Source of the DNA: Virgisporangium ochraceum
Lineage (GTDB): Bacteria > Actinomycetota > Actinomycetes > Mycobacteriales > Micromonosporaceae
Assembly: GCF_016863655.1 (NCBI RefSeq)
Contig: NZ_BOPH01000145.1
Span: 1-64,000, forward strand
Length of the DNA stretch: 64,000 nt
Reading direction: 5' to 3'
This document shows, piece after piece, positions 8,155 through 17,634 of this stretch. The position numbers and the translations under genes were made by a program. Every line of letters begins with the position of its first letter. Positions within the stretch are counted from its first letter, which is position 1. The notes under the pieces were generated by a model. It was not told where the DNA came from. It saw only the letters and a program-made list of their open reading frames with translations, and ran no database searches.

Positions 8155-8703
8155 GGTGTCCCCTCGGATCCGGTAGCCAGTCTCACCGAACGGGCGTTCC
8201 ACAGACGTTCCGTGGACGGCAGCCTTCGCGGGTGGCAGCCGTGGTCGGGTACCGAGCCGGTCAGTGCACACACGTGGCGCTTCGGAACTGTAGTACGAGC
8301 GGCCGATCATCGCCCGGCATCGGCCCCCGCTCGGGACGAAAGGCGATTCGGTCAGCTCGTCGACGCATTCTCGGGTCGGCAATGAGGCGGCGCGGCCTCG
8401 ACGAAGAAATGATTCGCTCACACGGACTTGGTTCTCCGCTGAGCAGCGGAGACAACACGAATGTGTTACTGCCTCGGTTGTTTTCGAGGCCGACAGTGAA
8501 AACGCCGAACGAGCCACCCTTTCCGCTATTCGTCCTTGTTGCCCATACCTTCGGTTGCGCTTTGACTCGAAAGGTTCCGCCGCCTGCCGGGCGTTGTTGT
8601 CCATGCTCTTTCCATGCTTAGTGTGGTGAAGCACCAAATCACCGGTCACTGACGGTTGAAACGGCTAGGGCTCTCTCTCCCGCCGTCGTCGGCAATCGCC
8701 AAC
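8155..8703. other. Gene-poor stretch with AT-richer segment
   Basis: About 550 bp contain no convincing gene. The part from about 8440 to 8650 is clearly less GC-rich than its surroundings and holds short AT-rich runs, which suggests a promoter/leader region for the peptide genes (minus strand) or for the decayed gene at 8704 (plus strand). A minus-strand open frame spans the area but shows no recognisable protein features. Confidence 0.4.
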
Positions 8704-9361
8704 TTGAACCTCACCACGAAGGGCACAGCACGCGTATTCTCGGCACCCTCATCTCCACCGTTGCCATTTCGGCGACGGCGCTCACCGTCGGCGTCGCCCC
8801 CGCGCTCGCGTCTGTCACCTTCGACTCGACCACCGGCAAAGGCTTCGTCGGCAAGGGCGACGTGCAGACCGTCCTCGGCTACAACAACACGGCGTTGCAG
8901 CGGGCCGTCGACAACAAGAGTCTCTCGTTCACGGCGACGCAGCCGACGTCCCAGTAGCTGTCGCAGGCCGCCACCCAGGCCGGTTCGCAGGTCGGTGTCC
9001 AGTCCGGTTTCATCCTCAACGGCTGGGCGGCGAGTCCGTCCTATGCGCCGGGAACCACCACTACACGTTCGTACCGGTCAGCAGCACGCAGTGGGGGGAC
9101 TGGGACGCCGCCCCCGGCGAGAACCCGAGCTCGTGCCTCGGCGGCTCCCCGGGCGTCACGATCATCAGCAACGACACCACGGAAGGTGCCGTCACCGACG
9201 GAGCGATCGTCGACGGCACCGTCACCGACGGGGTGATCACCGCCGGCAGCACCACCGACGGCGCCATCACCGAGGGCGAAGCCACATACGGGACCGTCAC
9301 AACCGGCGCTGTCACTCCCAGCGGACCGGCCCAACTGCTCGTCAACGGCAAGGCTCTCTGA
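8704..9361 (+). pseudogene. Decayed secreted protein gene (FVGKGDVQ-type)
   Basis: This is the remnant of a secreted actinobacterial protein of unknown role. Beginning at a TTG (8704), the protein would read MNLTTKGTARV, then, after a 2-bp frame lesion near 8737, the signal peptide LGTLISTVAISATALTVGV and the mature start with GKGFVGKGDVQTVLGYNN. An in-frame TAG interrupts it at 8956. Reading resumes in the same frame (LSQAATQAGSQVGVQSGFIL), shifts again near 9050 to HHYTFVPVSSTQWGDWD, and runs to SGPAQLLVNGKAL and a TGA at 9361. The C-terminal part is an imperfect repeat of TDGxIxxG units (9185-9300). Three separate lesions make it a pseudogene. A strong hairpin follows it. Confidence 0.75.
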
Positions 9362-9377
9362 ACGCCCGCACCACAAC

Positions 9378-9414
9378 GGCAGCCCTCGGCCACGTCCAAT
9401 GGCCGAGGGCTGCC
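9378..9414 (+). terminator. 15-bp hairpin after decayed gene
   Basis: A perfect 15-bp inverted repeat (9378-9392 with 9400-9414) has the 7-nt loop cgtccaa and lies 17 bp after the stop of the gene ending at 9361. There is no T-tract, as is common for actinobacterial terminators. Confidence 0.7.
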
Positions 9415-9417
9415 GCC

Positions 9418-9458
9418 ATGACCGCAGGCCGGTAGCAGCGTGTCCGCCTGCGGTCATG
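9418..9458. terminator. Second hairpin, 12-bp stem
   Basis: catgaccgcagg (9418-9429) pairs perfectly with cctgcggtcatg (9447-9458) over a 17-nt loop, directly after the first hairpin. It may be a tandem terminator. The remaining sequence to 9750 shows no gene that I can support. Confidence 0.5.
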
Positions 9459-9754
9459 ACGATTCAGGCCGGCGGTGCCGGGGGCACGGCGGCACCGTCG
9501 TCCACTTTCGGCGGACGCCGAACGCCCGTGACCACTGGCAGTTCGGGTGATGGCCCTTGGGTCCGCCACAGGTTTGGCTGACCGGTGTAGCCGAGTGAGC
9601 CGAGGTGAGCCGCCGTGTGGTCATGGTTCAGGCCGGGAGATCAGATCCGCGCTGTCGGAGACATCCAGGGGTCCGGCGGCCTTCACGTGGGTCACGGAAG
9701 CATCGGACACGTCGAGGGGTCGGCACCCGGATCACGCATGTTCCGTCCGGCCAC

Positions 9755-10511
9755 GTGACGCCCTGTCTCACGGGCCTGTACGGCGCGGCGGAGCCGGTGC
9801 GGTCGGGCCGGTACGTCGAGGGCTCGTCGAGCGGCTCGGGCCCGGGCGACCTGGCAGCGGCCATGGCCGTACCGGTGTTCCTGTACCTGGTGGTCACCGG
9901 GCTGACGCTGCCGCCGCTGATGCTTCTGGGCAGCTGGGTCGGCGCACGGTGGTGGCCAGTCGGGTCCTACCCGGTCGACGGGATACACATTCCGCTGACG
10001 GGGGCGGTCACGGCGCTCGCGGCAGTCTCGGTGCTGATGGCGCTGCGGTGCCTCCTCAGGGCCGGGCGCCGCGCCGGTCGTCGCATTCGCTGTGTGCGCG
10101 GGACTGGCGTGGACGGGCTGGTTCAACACACTGGCGGATCGGTTCGGATCGCCTCTGATGTGGCGTCAGCCCGTCGCCGTCGGATGGGCACTGGCCATCG
10201 CCGTGGTGGTGGCGGTGGCGGTGGCGATCGTGCTTCGCCGGCTGCGGCGCGTGATCCCGGGCTGGCTCTACCCGGGCCTGCTCGCCGTCGCCCTCGGCGT
10301 GGCTGCCGCGGCGGCGTACCGGTCGGACGCATGGAGGACGTCGTACTGGGCTGCGCAGTGGTGGAGCAACTGGGTCCGGGAGAGCCGGTACCCGCTGTCG
10401 GCACCGGTCGGGGCTCTGGTGTCCCTCGGTGTCCCCGCCGTGCTTGCCCTGGGGCTGGCGGTGGTGCGGGTCAGGACTTCAGCGGGGCGGTACCGGTCAG
10501 CTGGCCGATGA
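9755..10511 (+). pseudogene. Multi-pass membrane protein, frameshifted
   Basis: The frame from GTG 9755 encodes a hydrophobic segment (MAVPVFLYLVVTGLTLPPLM, LTGAVTALAAVSVLMALRC). It loses protein character near 10070, where an adjacent frame takes over with PVVAFAVCAGLAWTGW, then three more membrane helices and a stop at 10511. Together they would encode roughly 250 residues with five or six transmembrane helices. One single-base indel explains the break. The family is not recognised, and the start is uncertain. Confidence 0.55.
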
Positions 10512-10583
10512 GGTCGGGCACCGCCATCGATTAACCTTCGCGCGCGTGGTCACGACGGCCGCCGGAACCGAAGGAGGGGCGAG

Positions 10584-11942
10584 GTGCGACGGATAAGGGC
10601 AGCCGTAGCGACAGCGACGGTGGGCGCGGCAGTCATCGCGGGTGGCCTGTTGGCACCGGGCGCCGCGTACGCGGCGAATGCGCCGGTGGTCAACTGGGCC
10701 ACCACCAACGAACAGGACCTGTCGCGGATCCAGGTATCGGTGACCGCCGACGCGCCGATCACCCGGATCACCGCGCATTTGTTCCGGCAGTTCACCACCG
10801 ATGAGGTGGCAACCACCAGCGCGTTCAGCCTGGTGCAGGATTCCGGCGCCACCACCGTGTGGGAAAGCGCGTCCCTCCGGTTGCCGGACCTGGGGGTCTA
10901 CCGGCTGGACATCGAGGTCACCGACGCCGACGGCGCCACCACCCGACGCAACGACGCCGGTGTCCTCGCGTACTTCGCCCGCACGTTCTTCGACCAGATG
11001 AGCACCAACCGCACCGAGGTGACCTACCAGCAGCGCCAGGTCACCATCCGCGGACGCCTGATGGGACGGTGGCCGACCGGCCTGGTCCAGCCGCTGGCCG
11101 GCTTCCCCGTGTACGGGACGGCATATCCGCCGGCCGGTCCGGGTGGCGCCCCCTCGACGACGACACGCGCAGACGGCACCTTCGCCGTGACCGTGACCAT
11201 GGGCGGCCAAGGTTGGGTCCAGGCCCAGTACCCGTCCACCGACGACCACCCCGGCTTCTTCGCCGGCAACTCGCCGCAACTGCCGATCGGTGTGCGGGGA
11301 GCGCCGACGCGGCTGACCCTGTCGGTGAGCAGCACCAGGTTGGTCTACCCGCAGGAGCTCACCGTCACCGGCCAGCTCACCCGCAACCTCGGCGAGGGAT
11401 GGCAGCCCGTTCCCGACGCCTACATCGGCATCTCGTGGTGCTCGGTCTTCGGCGGCGAATGCAACCCCGGCGTGGACAGCGTCACCACCGACGCCAACGG
11501 CAACTACACCGTCACCATGACGCCCGCCATCAGCGGCTGGTTGGAACTCGGCCACCACGACATCGACCCGTTCCTCGGATCGGTGACCAAGACCAGCGCG
11601 CAGGTGGTGGTGCTGCACCGGACCGAGTTCGTCGACTTCACCGCCACCCGCACCGGCACCGACCAGGTCGCAGTCCAAGGAAGCCTGAAGTTCGTCACCG
11701 GTGGGAACCCCACCCGCCAACCGGTGGAGATCCAGTACCGGCCGCTGACCGGAGGCGAATGGCAAACCGTCGCCACCGTGACCACCACCACCTCCGCCCC
11801 GCAGGGACACCGCTTCGCCGGAACCGTGACCCAACCGGCAGCCGGATTCTGGCGCGCCCACTACGCCGGACGGCCACAGCAGACGCTCCCCGCCACCAGC
11901 GGCCGTGTACGCGTCGACGACACCGCCCCGCGGGCGACGTAG
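10584..11942 (+). CDS. Secreted beta-sandwich-rich protein
   Basis: This 452-aa exported protein starts at GTG 10584, preceded by AAGGAGGGG. Residues 1-31 are a Sec signal (MRRIRAAVATATVGAAVIAG, ending AYAA). The mature protein is rich in Thr, Val and aromatic residues, with repeated patterns such as TTRADGTFAVTVTMGGQGW and VTTDANGNYTVTMTPAISGW. These look like successive Ig-like or transthyretin-like beta sandwiches of about 100 residues each. It has only two obvious cysteines (SWCSVFGGEC). No catalytic motif is seen. A cell-surface or extracellular structural/binding role is likely, but the family is not identified. It stands alone, with about 300 bp of empty sequence downstream. Confidence 0.8.
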   Translation: MRRIRAAVATATVGAAVIAGGLLAPGAAYAANAPVVNWATTNEQDLSRIQVSVTADAPITRITAHLFRQFTTDEVATTSAFSLVQDSGATTVWESASLRLPDLGVYRLDIEVTDADGATTRRNDAGVLAYFARTFFDQMSTNRTEVTYQQRQVTIRGRLMGRWPTGLVQPLAGFPVYGTAYPPAGPGGAPSTTTRADGTFAVTVTMGGQGWVQAQYPSTDDHPGFFAGNSPQLPIGVRGAPTRLTLSVSSTRLVYPQELTVTGQLTRNLGEGWQPVPDAYIGISWCSVFGGECNPGVDSVTTDANGNYTVTMTPAISGWLELGHHDIDPFLGSVTKTSAQVVVLHRTEFVDFTATRTGTDQVAVQGSLKFVTGGNPTRQPVEIQYRPLTGGEWQTVATVTTTTSAPQGHRFAGTVTQPAAGFWRAHYAGRPQQTLPATSGRVRVDDTAPRAT

Positions 11943-12243
11943 TCGACGTCCTGGGCGGTGACCCACCCGGCCACCGCCCGGGACCACCGACGGCCCGCTC
12001 GCCGATCGCGTGGGGCTGCACCCCGGCCTCGCGCCGCCGCTCGACCTGCGCGGCGAGCTCACGCTCGCGGTCAGGAAACGAGTGGGTGGCGGGACGGCGA
12101 CCGTGCATCGGGAAGGCGCCGACCGAGAGGCTCCTCGTCACGGTGGATGCTCGACCTGCGGCGTGGTCGTGGAGGTCGTCGGGTGTGAGCGGCCCCCGAT
12201 AGTCTTCCGGTACCGTCCCGCATGAACCGGAAAGAGGCTCGAC
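11943..12243. other. Intergenic, nothing recognised
   Basis: This gap separates the secreted protein from the MBL-fold gene. Both strands have open frames because of the GC content, but none has a ribosome site or protein-like composition that I can support. The last 30 bp hold the GAAAGAGG ribosome site of the next gene. Confidence 0.5.
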
Positions 12244-13176
12244 GTGTCAGTGAAGCGACTCCCCCCGGGCGACGCGCACGCGATCGGCGACCGGGTGTGG
12301 GCATACGTCCAACCGGACGGCACCTGGTGGGTCAACAACGCCGGGTTCATCCTCGGCGACGACGGCGTCGTGGTGGTCGACACCTGTGCGACGGAGGAGC
12401 GCACCCGCGCGTTCCTCGCCGTGGTGGACGCGCACACCGGCGCCACGCCCGTGCGCTGGGCGGTGAACACGCACACCCACGGCGACCACACGTACGGCAA
12501 CAGCCTGCTGCCCGCCGCGACCACGATCGTCGGACACGAGGCGATGCGCGAGCACCTGCTCACCGATCCCATCATCGAAGGGTGTCCACCGTTGTGGGAT
12601 CCGGTGCCGGACTGGGGCGACGTCGAACGGCGCGTCCCGTCGGTGACCTTCCGCGACGCGCTGACCCTGCACCCCGGCGGCCACCGGGTCGAGGTGCGGC
12701 ATCCGGGCCACCCGGCCCACACCACCGGCGACGCGGTGGTCTGGCTGCCCGACCAGCGGGTGCTGTTCTCCGGCGACCTGCTGTTCCACGGCCTCACCCC
12801 GCTCGTCTTCATGGGCTCGGTCACCGGTGCCATCACAGCGCTGCGGTGGATCGCCGACCTGGACCCGGCGGTCGTCGTACCCGGGCACGGACCGCTGATC
12901 CACGGTCCCGACCTGGCCCGCGTCCTCGACGAGCACGAGCGCTACTACCGGCTCGTCATCGACCTCGCCGAACGGGCCATGGCGTCCGGAACTCCGGTGC
13001 TGGAGGCGGCCCGCGCCGCGGACCTCGGACCGTTCGCCGACTGGGCCGACCGCGAACGGCTGGTCGCGAACATGCACCGGGTCGTCGCCGACGCCCGAGG
13101 CGAGCACCTGGACCCGGCCACCGCCCTGATCGACGCGGTCACCTACCTCGGCGGCCCCATGCCCACCTCGGTCTGA
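12244..13176 (+). CDS. MBL-fold metallohydrolase
   Basis: This 310-aa metallo-beta-lactamase-fold protein starts at GTG 12244 with GAAAGAGG seven bases upstream. The metal site is present: NTHTHGDHTYGN at about 75-86 (H77, H79, D81, H82), a later histidine in HPGHPAHTTGDAV, an aspartate in LFSGDLLFHG and a histidine in VVVPGHGPLI. The opening GDRVWAYVQPDGTWWVNNAG is typical of the subgroup annotated as SoxH/quinoprotein-relay-like or cyclase-like MBL hydrolases. It is cytosolic, as no signal peptide is present. The substrate cannot be predicted. It appears intact and monocistronic, followed by a broken Sir2 gene on the other strand. Confidence 0.9.
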   Translation: MSVKRLPPGDAHAIGDRVWAYVQPDGTWWVNNAGFILGDDGVVVVDTCATEERTRAFLAVVDAHTGATPVRWAVNTHTHGDHTYGNSLLPAATTIVGHEAMREHLLTDPIIEGCPPLWDPVPDWGDVERRVPSVTFRDALTLHPGGHRVEVRHPGHPAHTTGDAVVWLPDQRVLFSGDLLFHGLTPLVFMGSVTGAITALRWIADLDPAVVVPGHGPLIHGPDLARVLDEHERYYRLVIDLAERAMASGTPVLEAARAADLGPFADWADRERLVANMHRVVADARGEHLDPATALIDAVTYLGGPMPTSV

Positions 13177-13285
13177 CCACCTGCGGTCGGCCGTGTCGGC
13201 GGGGAGACCCGTCGACGGTGCGGTGTGGCCCGTCCGATCGCTCATGCCGATGACGACGGACCGTCAACCTCGAGGATCAGCACAG

Positions 13286-14084
13286 TCATGTCCAGGATTC
13301 GCTGATAGTACGCACGGCCGTCGTCGTCCAGTTCGGGGATGACGCGAAGGAGCCGCTGTTCCTGGTCCGAAAGGATCTCCAACTCCAATCGTCGAGGACG
13401 CCACCCTGCTGCAGCCACACGGATATGCAAGCACTCGGGTCGCTGTCGAGCAGGACCATGTCGGAGCCGGCCACGTCGGCGCCGCGCCACTGGCTCGGGA
13501 AGGGCGCGTTCCGGTGGGTCTCATACAGCGCTGCGACCGCCGGGTACACGACACCCGAGGTCCCGACGATCAGCAGTACCCCGCACGCGGCCGCGGCGTT
13601 CACCGCGGCGTTCACCGCGGCCTCCAACGCCGCTTCCGGCAATACCTCGCCGAACCACACCACACCCGGCCGGACGAGCGCGCCACAACGGTCGCACCGT
13701 GGCGGCGGTACCCGGCGGCCGTCACCGTGATCGTCGACGCCCTGGATCCGGCCCGCTCGTGCAGATCGTCGACGTTCTGGGTGACCACTACGGTGTCCGG
13801 CAGGCGGGCCTCGATCTCGACCACCGCCAGATGTCCGGCATGGGGCCCGGCCGCACGAGCCGCAGCCGTCGCCACTCGTACCAGCCCCACACCAGATCCG
13901 GGTCGGCGTGGAACGCCTCCGCAGTGGCCAGCCGGGACGCATCGTAGCGGGCCCACAGCCCGGTAAGGCCGTCACGGAACGTCGGCACGCCCGATTCGGC
14001 GGACATCCCCGCGCCGGTGAAGACCACCACCCGACGAGCCCGGCCCAGCAGCCGCGCCGCACCGGACAGCGCATCGTTCTCCAC
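13286..14084 (-). pseudogene. Sir2-family NAD-dependent deacylase, frameshifted
   Basis: Sirtuin hallmarks appear in order but in three frames. From a GTG at 14084 (AAAGGATC upstream) comes VVVFTGAGMSAESGVPTFRD, the NAD-binding segment. Near 13850 the frame changes to reach TVVVTQNVDDLHERAGS with the catalytic histidine. Near 13720 it changes again to CDRCGALVRPGVVWFGE, which has only one zinc-binding CxxC pair clearly visible, and LLIVGTSGVVYPAVA. The 3' end is unclear. Another short frame (LSDQEQRLLRVIPELDDDGR) overlaps down to 13242 and may be the end of the gene or a separate fragment. At least two indels make an active enzyme unlikely. Confidence 0.8.
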
Positions 14085-14417
14085 CCGACGGATCCTTTCA
14101 CCCGGGTACACCAACGCGTCCGCACCACCCAGCCACGAGCCGGTGGGCAGCCCGGATTTCGATCGTCTTGTCGATCGTGACCCGGCCGTGTGGTCGGCCA
14201 TCTACGTCCTCACCGGCGTGGTGCAGGACGACCCGATCATCTCCAGTCCCGGTACGGCGAACAGCTGGACGCGACCCGTGTGCGTCTACGCGAGCAGTTC
14301 GGGGAAGGGTTCATCGCCGATCGCGTGGGGTGACGCAACGCCGTAGGAGGGCATCGCGCACAGGACATCCGCGTTGCGCATCGGCACCGCCGCGAGGAAC
14401 ACCGAGAGCGGGCCGGA
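14085..14417. other. Intergenic, nothing recognised
   Basis: About 330 bp lie between the Sir2 remnant and the membrane protein gene. A plus-strand stretch reading DPAVWSAIYVLTGVVQDDPI could be a decayed fragment but is not assignable. Confidence 0.4.
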
Positions 14418-15161
14418 TCATCCGATTGCCCCGCCCTCGATGAGCAGCAGGAAACCCGGGTGGGGGTTCGCCACGGTGACCACGTTGGCCAGCACGACCA
14501 CCAGCGCGGCCAGGGCCAGCACCGCGATGAGCACGCTGACCCACCGGCGACGCTGCCGCCACGTCACCACCGACAGGGCGATGAGGACGGCCGCCACCAC
14601 GCCGGCGAGGGCGCCCTTCCACACGTGCCACCGCACGTACTCGTCGAGCATCACGTCCAGGGCCGGTGACACCGGTCCGTTCTCGACCTGGTTCCGGACC
14701 TGGGCCACGGCGGCGGCCAGTTCGGCGGTGGCGGGACCGGAGGCCAGCGTCGGCAGCAGCGTGCCGAAGGGTGACACGGTCCCCTGGACGTTGGCGATCA
14801 GCAGCACCGCCGCGGCGAGGGCGAGCGCCCCGACCGGTAGCCGGAACCGCCGGAGCCGGACGGCCAGTGTCAGCAGCACCGCGAGCAGCAGCAGGGCGAT
14901 CACCACCCGCACCAGGTGGTAGCGGAACTGGTGGTCGACGAGGTGCTGGAGGTCGGGCGGGAAGTCCCGGCCGCCGCCCGAGGACCAGTACGCGACGAAG
15001 GCACGCGGGAAGTCATCGGAGTTGCCGGGGAACAGCAGCGGCGGCGCGAGGAAGTACGCAACGGCAAGGAGACCGGCCGCGGCGGCGAGCCCGATGTCGC
15101 GCCGCCGGGCGGTGGTGTTCGAAGGCGGGAGCCCCGGGTCAGCGGGAGCCGCATCTGTCAT
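14418..15161 (-). CDS. Predicted four-helix membrane protein
   Basis: This 247-aa integral membrane protein has a short polar N-terminus and a first helix (IGLAAAAGLLAVAYFLAPPL). An extracytoplasmic-like loop of about 45 residues containing RDFPPDLQHLVDHQFRYHLV follows, then helices near 85-105, 110-130, 185-205 and 215-235. No enzyme motif is present. No family is recognised. It reads intact, with an ATG start, and is isolated between remnants, so its role cannot be inferred from context. Confidence 0.7.
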   Translation of the reverse strand: MTDAAPADPGLPPSNTTARRRDIGLAAAAGLLAVAYFLAPPLLFPGNSDDFPRAFVAYWSSGGGRDFPPDLQHLVDHQFRYHLVRVVIALLLLAVLLTLAVRLRRFRLPVGALALAAAVLLIANVQGTVSPFGTLLPTLASGPATAELAAAVAQVRNQVENGPVSPALDVMLDEYVRWHVWKGALAGVVAAVLIALSVVTWRQRRRWVSVLIAVLALAALVVVLANVVTVANPHPGFLLLIEGGAIG

Positions 15162-15241
15162 GCGTCGACGTTAGGACGACGTCCGCGGCCTCCGACAGCA
15201 CGTTGAACCGACTCCTGAAGTAGACCCAGCCCTACCTGCGA

Positions 15242-15810
15242 TCAGTGGACGTAGGCCAGCGGTGACGGAGTCGGTTGCCCCTGCCACGTCCCGCTCAGCC
15301 GGGCGTCCGTCGCTACGGGGACGGAGTCGAGGCGGCGGAGCACCGCGAGGACGACCGTCGGGGTCGTGATCAGGGTGGGGTCGTCGCCGGTCACGTGGTC
15401 GACGGTGCCGATCCCGACCTCGACATCGCTCGACGGCGCGTTGCTGACAACGGTCATGGTGGGCTCACGACGTTCGAGTCGGCCGTCGGTCTCGATGAAC
15501 TCGTCGGCCTGGGCGGCACCCGCGAGGATCGCGCGGGCCAGCGCCGTCACGTAGACCGGATCGGCACACCCGTCGTACACCCAGCGCTTACCGAGCACGG
15601 AGTGGTCGATGTTGCCGACGAGCCACCGGTCGGCGCCGGGAAGCGGCGCACCGCGGTAGGTGAGCGGGACCTGATGGACCGGCCCGCCGCCGGACCGCAC
15701 CAGCAGGGTCTCGATCCCGACCTCGCCGGCGGGGTCGTCGAACCGGTAGGCACCCACCCGCGTCAGGGCGGTGTCGGCCGTTCCCTGATACCAGGAGCGG
15801 TCCGGCGGCC
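15242..15810 (-). pseudogene. Maltokinase N-cap-like protein, 5'-truncated
   Basis: The frame resembles the actinobacterial proteins carrying a maltokinase N-terminal cap-like domain: SWYQGTADTALTRVGAYRFD, DPAGEVGIETLLVRSG, VPLTYRGAPLPGADRWLVGN and HSVLGKRWVYDGCADPVYV. The family normally begins about 20 residues earlier with a stretch on possession of a locus such as LxPTKLELLxxWLP. Here that start is missing and replaced by unrelated low-complexity sequence, with no usable start codon before SWYQG. I therefore call it a 5'-truncated gene. The 3' end looks complete. A translated shorter protein from an internal GTG cannot be excluded. Confidence 0.55.
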
Positions 15811-15911
15811 GCGACCGCGAACAGCCCGACCGTCGACGCGGCGCCCCAACCGTCGTCGGCGCCGCGCCGAAGTCCTGCAGGGCGCGGGCGCCGATCAGCG
15901 GCGCCCTTTGT

Positions 15912-16499
15912 TCATGCCGCACCGCCGGCGGTGGTGAAGCGGTACCTGACGTAGGCGACTCCGGCGCCGACGGTCCGGGTCTCGACCAGCCGTACGGGTG
16001 TGGCGTGGCTGGTCGCACCGAACAGACGCAGTCCGGCACCGACCACGACCGGGAAGATCATCAGTCGTAGCTCGTCGACCAGGTCGTGTTCGATCAGCGT
16101 GGCACCGAGCAGGTAGCTGGCGTAGACGAGGATGTCGCCGTCCACCGTCTGCTTCAGCTTCCGCACCTCCTCCACGGCGTCGCCGTTCAGGACCGTCGCG
16201 TTGCTCCAGTGCGCCTGCCTCGGCGTGCTGGACACCACGTACTTGGGCAGGCTGTTCAGCCGGTCGGCGAACGCTCCGTCCCGGGCCAGCCATCGCGCGG
16301 CGAACCACTCGTCGCTACGCCGGCCCAGCAGCAGTGCCGCCGCGCCCATCGCCTCCTCGAACTCGACCTCGGCCCACGCCCCGAGGTCCGCCCCGCCGGA
16401 CTCGTTGAACCAGCCTCCGAGCCGGAAGCCCTCCTTGCCGTCGGGGTCCTGAACCACCCCGTCGAGCGAGGAGTTCGTGCTGATGATGAGCTTTCCCAT
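15912..16499 (-). CDS. Dihydrofolate reductase/RibD-like protein
   Basis: This 195-aa protein starts at an ATG (16499) with AGGGAGA upstream. It opens with MGKLIISTNSSLDGVVQDPD, characteristic of the RibD C-terminal/DHFR-like family of small actinobacterial reductases, and has the typical LLLGRRSDEWFAARW, NSLPKYVVSST, DILVYASYLLGATLIEHDLV and LRLMIFPVVVGAG segments. NADPH-dependent reduction of an unknown substrate is the family expectation; it is unlikely to be the housekeeping DHFR. It is divergent from a SigJ/ECF41-like sigma factor with 126 bp between the starts. Enzymes of this kind are often neighbours of such sigma factors, which suggests co-regulation. Confidence 0.88.
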   Translation of the reverse strand: MGKLIISTNSSLDGVVQDPDGKEGFRLGGWFNESGGADLGAWAEVEFEEAMGAAALLLGRRSDEWFAARWLARDGAFADRLNSLPKYVVSSTPRQAHWSNATVLNGDAVEEVRKLKQTVDGDILVYASYLLGATLIEHDLVDELRLMIFPVVVGAGLRLFGATSHATPVRLVETRTVGAGVAYVRYRFTTAGGAA

Positions 16500-16557
16500 G
16501 TCCGTTGTCTCCCTGCCGTGAACCGATGACACGTGAGGTAGACACCGCGTGGCCGGT

Positions 16558-16574
16558 AAAGGGGCGCCCCCTTT
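16558..16574. promoter_or_regulatory. Palindrome in divergent promoter region
   Basis: aaagggg (16558-16564), a cgc spacer and ccccttt (16568-16574) form a perfect 7-bp inverted repeat midway between the divergent reductase-like gene and the sigma factor. The position fits an operator or a hairpin. No regulator is identified. Confidence 0.4.
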
Positions 16575-16625
16575 CCGCCTCGGCCGGTGTCCGTACGGGG
16601 AGACGTGGGAAGGGGTGAGCCGCGA

Positions 16626-17603
16626 ATGACCGAGACGGCCGTCGAGGAGTTCCGGGAACTGACCGAGCCGTACCTGCGGGAGCTGCAGGTCCACTGCTAC
16701 CGGATGCTCGGATCGGTTCAGGACGCCGAGGACGCGCTGCAGGACACGCTGCTGGCCGCCTGGCAGGGCTTCGCCGGGTTCGAGGGGCGCTCGTCGCTGC
16801 GTACCTGGCTCTACCGCATCGCGACGAACCGGTGCCTCAACGCCCGCCGGTCCGCCGGTCGCCGCCGGGCCAGGGAGCGGGGCAGGGAGTGGGACGTGCC
16901 GAATGTCGAACCGCCCGCGCCGACGCGTCTCGGCGAGGTCGTCTGGTTGGAGCCGCTGCCCGACGCCCTGTACGAGGACCCGGCCACGCCCGGCCCCGAG
17001 GCGCGTTACGAGCAGTCCGAGGCCGTCTCCCTGGCCTTCGTGACCGCCCTGCAGCTCCTGCCGCCGCGCCAGCTCGCGGTGCTGATCCTCCGCGACGTCC
17101 TCGGCTTCCACGCCGCCGAGGTGGCCGAGATGCTCGACGCGAGCGTCGAGTCGGTCAAGAGCGCCCTCAAACGCGCCCGCGCCACGCTGGAGTACCGGCG
17201 ACCCACGGCGCCGGCGCCCGCTCCCGGCTCCCCCGCCGAGGAAGCCGTCGTGGCGGCGTTCGCCCGCGCGTGGGAGTCCGCCGACGTCGACGCCATCGTG
17301 GCCCTGCTCACCGACGACGTCTTCATGTCGATGCCGCCGATGCCGTTCGAGTACGCCGGCCGGGACCTCGTCGCGCGCTTCTGCACCAGCATCTTCGCTT
17401 CGGGTCGCCGGTTCACTCTCGTCGCGACGCGCGCGAACGGACAGCCCGCGTTCGGCGCGTACCTGCGTACCCCCGGCGGTATCAGCCACGGGGTCGGCCT
17501 GTACGTGCTCACGCTCACCGGAGACCGGATCGGTGCCCTGACCCGCTTCGAGAACAGCCTGCTCTCGCGGTTCGGGTTGCCACGGTCGGTCCCGGACCGC
17601 TGA
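16626..17603 (+). CDS. ECF sigma factor with SnoaL-like tail (SigJ/ECF41-like)
   Basis: This 325-aa sigma factor starts at ATG 16626 with GGAAGGGG upstream. Region 2 is at about residues 15-80 (CYRMLGSVQDAEDALQDTLL, then RSSLRTWLYRIATNRCLN) and region 4 at about 135-190 (LPPRQLAVLILRDVLGFHAA, ASVESVKSALKRAR). Residues 205-325 form a SnoaL-like domain (AFARAWESADVDAIVALLTD). This C-terminal extension, acting as a built-in regulator instead of a separate anti-sigma factor, is the hallmark of the ECF41/SigJ and SigG-like group. It is divergent from a DHFR-like reductase gene. The inducer is unknown. Confidence 0.92.
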   Translation: MTETAVEEFRELTEPYLRELQVHCYRMLGSVQDAEDALQDTLLAAWQGFAGFEGRSSLRTWLYRIATNRCLNARRSAGRRRARERGREWDVPNVEPPAPTRLGEVVWLEPLPDALYEDPATPGPEARYEQSEAVSLAFVTALQLLPPRQLAVLILRDVLGFHAAEVAEMLDASVESVKSALKRARATLEYRRPTAPAPAPGSPAEEAVVAAFARAWESADVDAIVALLTDDVFMSMPPMPFEYAGRDLVARFCTSIFASGRRFTLVATRANGQPAFGAYLRTPGGISHGVGLYVLTLTGDRIGALTRFENSLLSRFGLPRSVPDR

Positions 17604-17634
17604 TCATTGCTTCCTGGTCGCTTATTCCAGGCGG

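Noticed and set aside
9185..9300. Possible CRISPR-like short repeats
   Set aside because: The units code for a TDGxIxxG-type protein repeat in the decayed secreted gene, differ in sequence, and lack regular unique spacers.
11990..14330. A 17-bp sequence, tcgccgatcgcgtgggg, shared by the gaps at about 12000 and 14315
   Set aside because: It is one short GC-rich match without flanking similarity, and too little to claim a mobile remnant.
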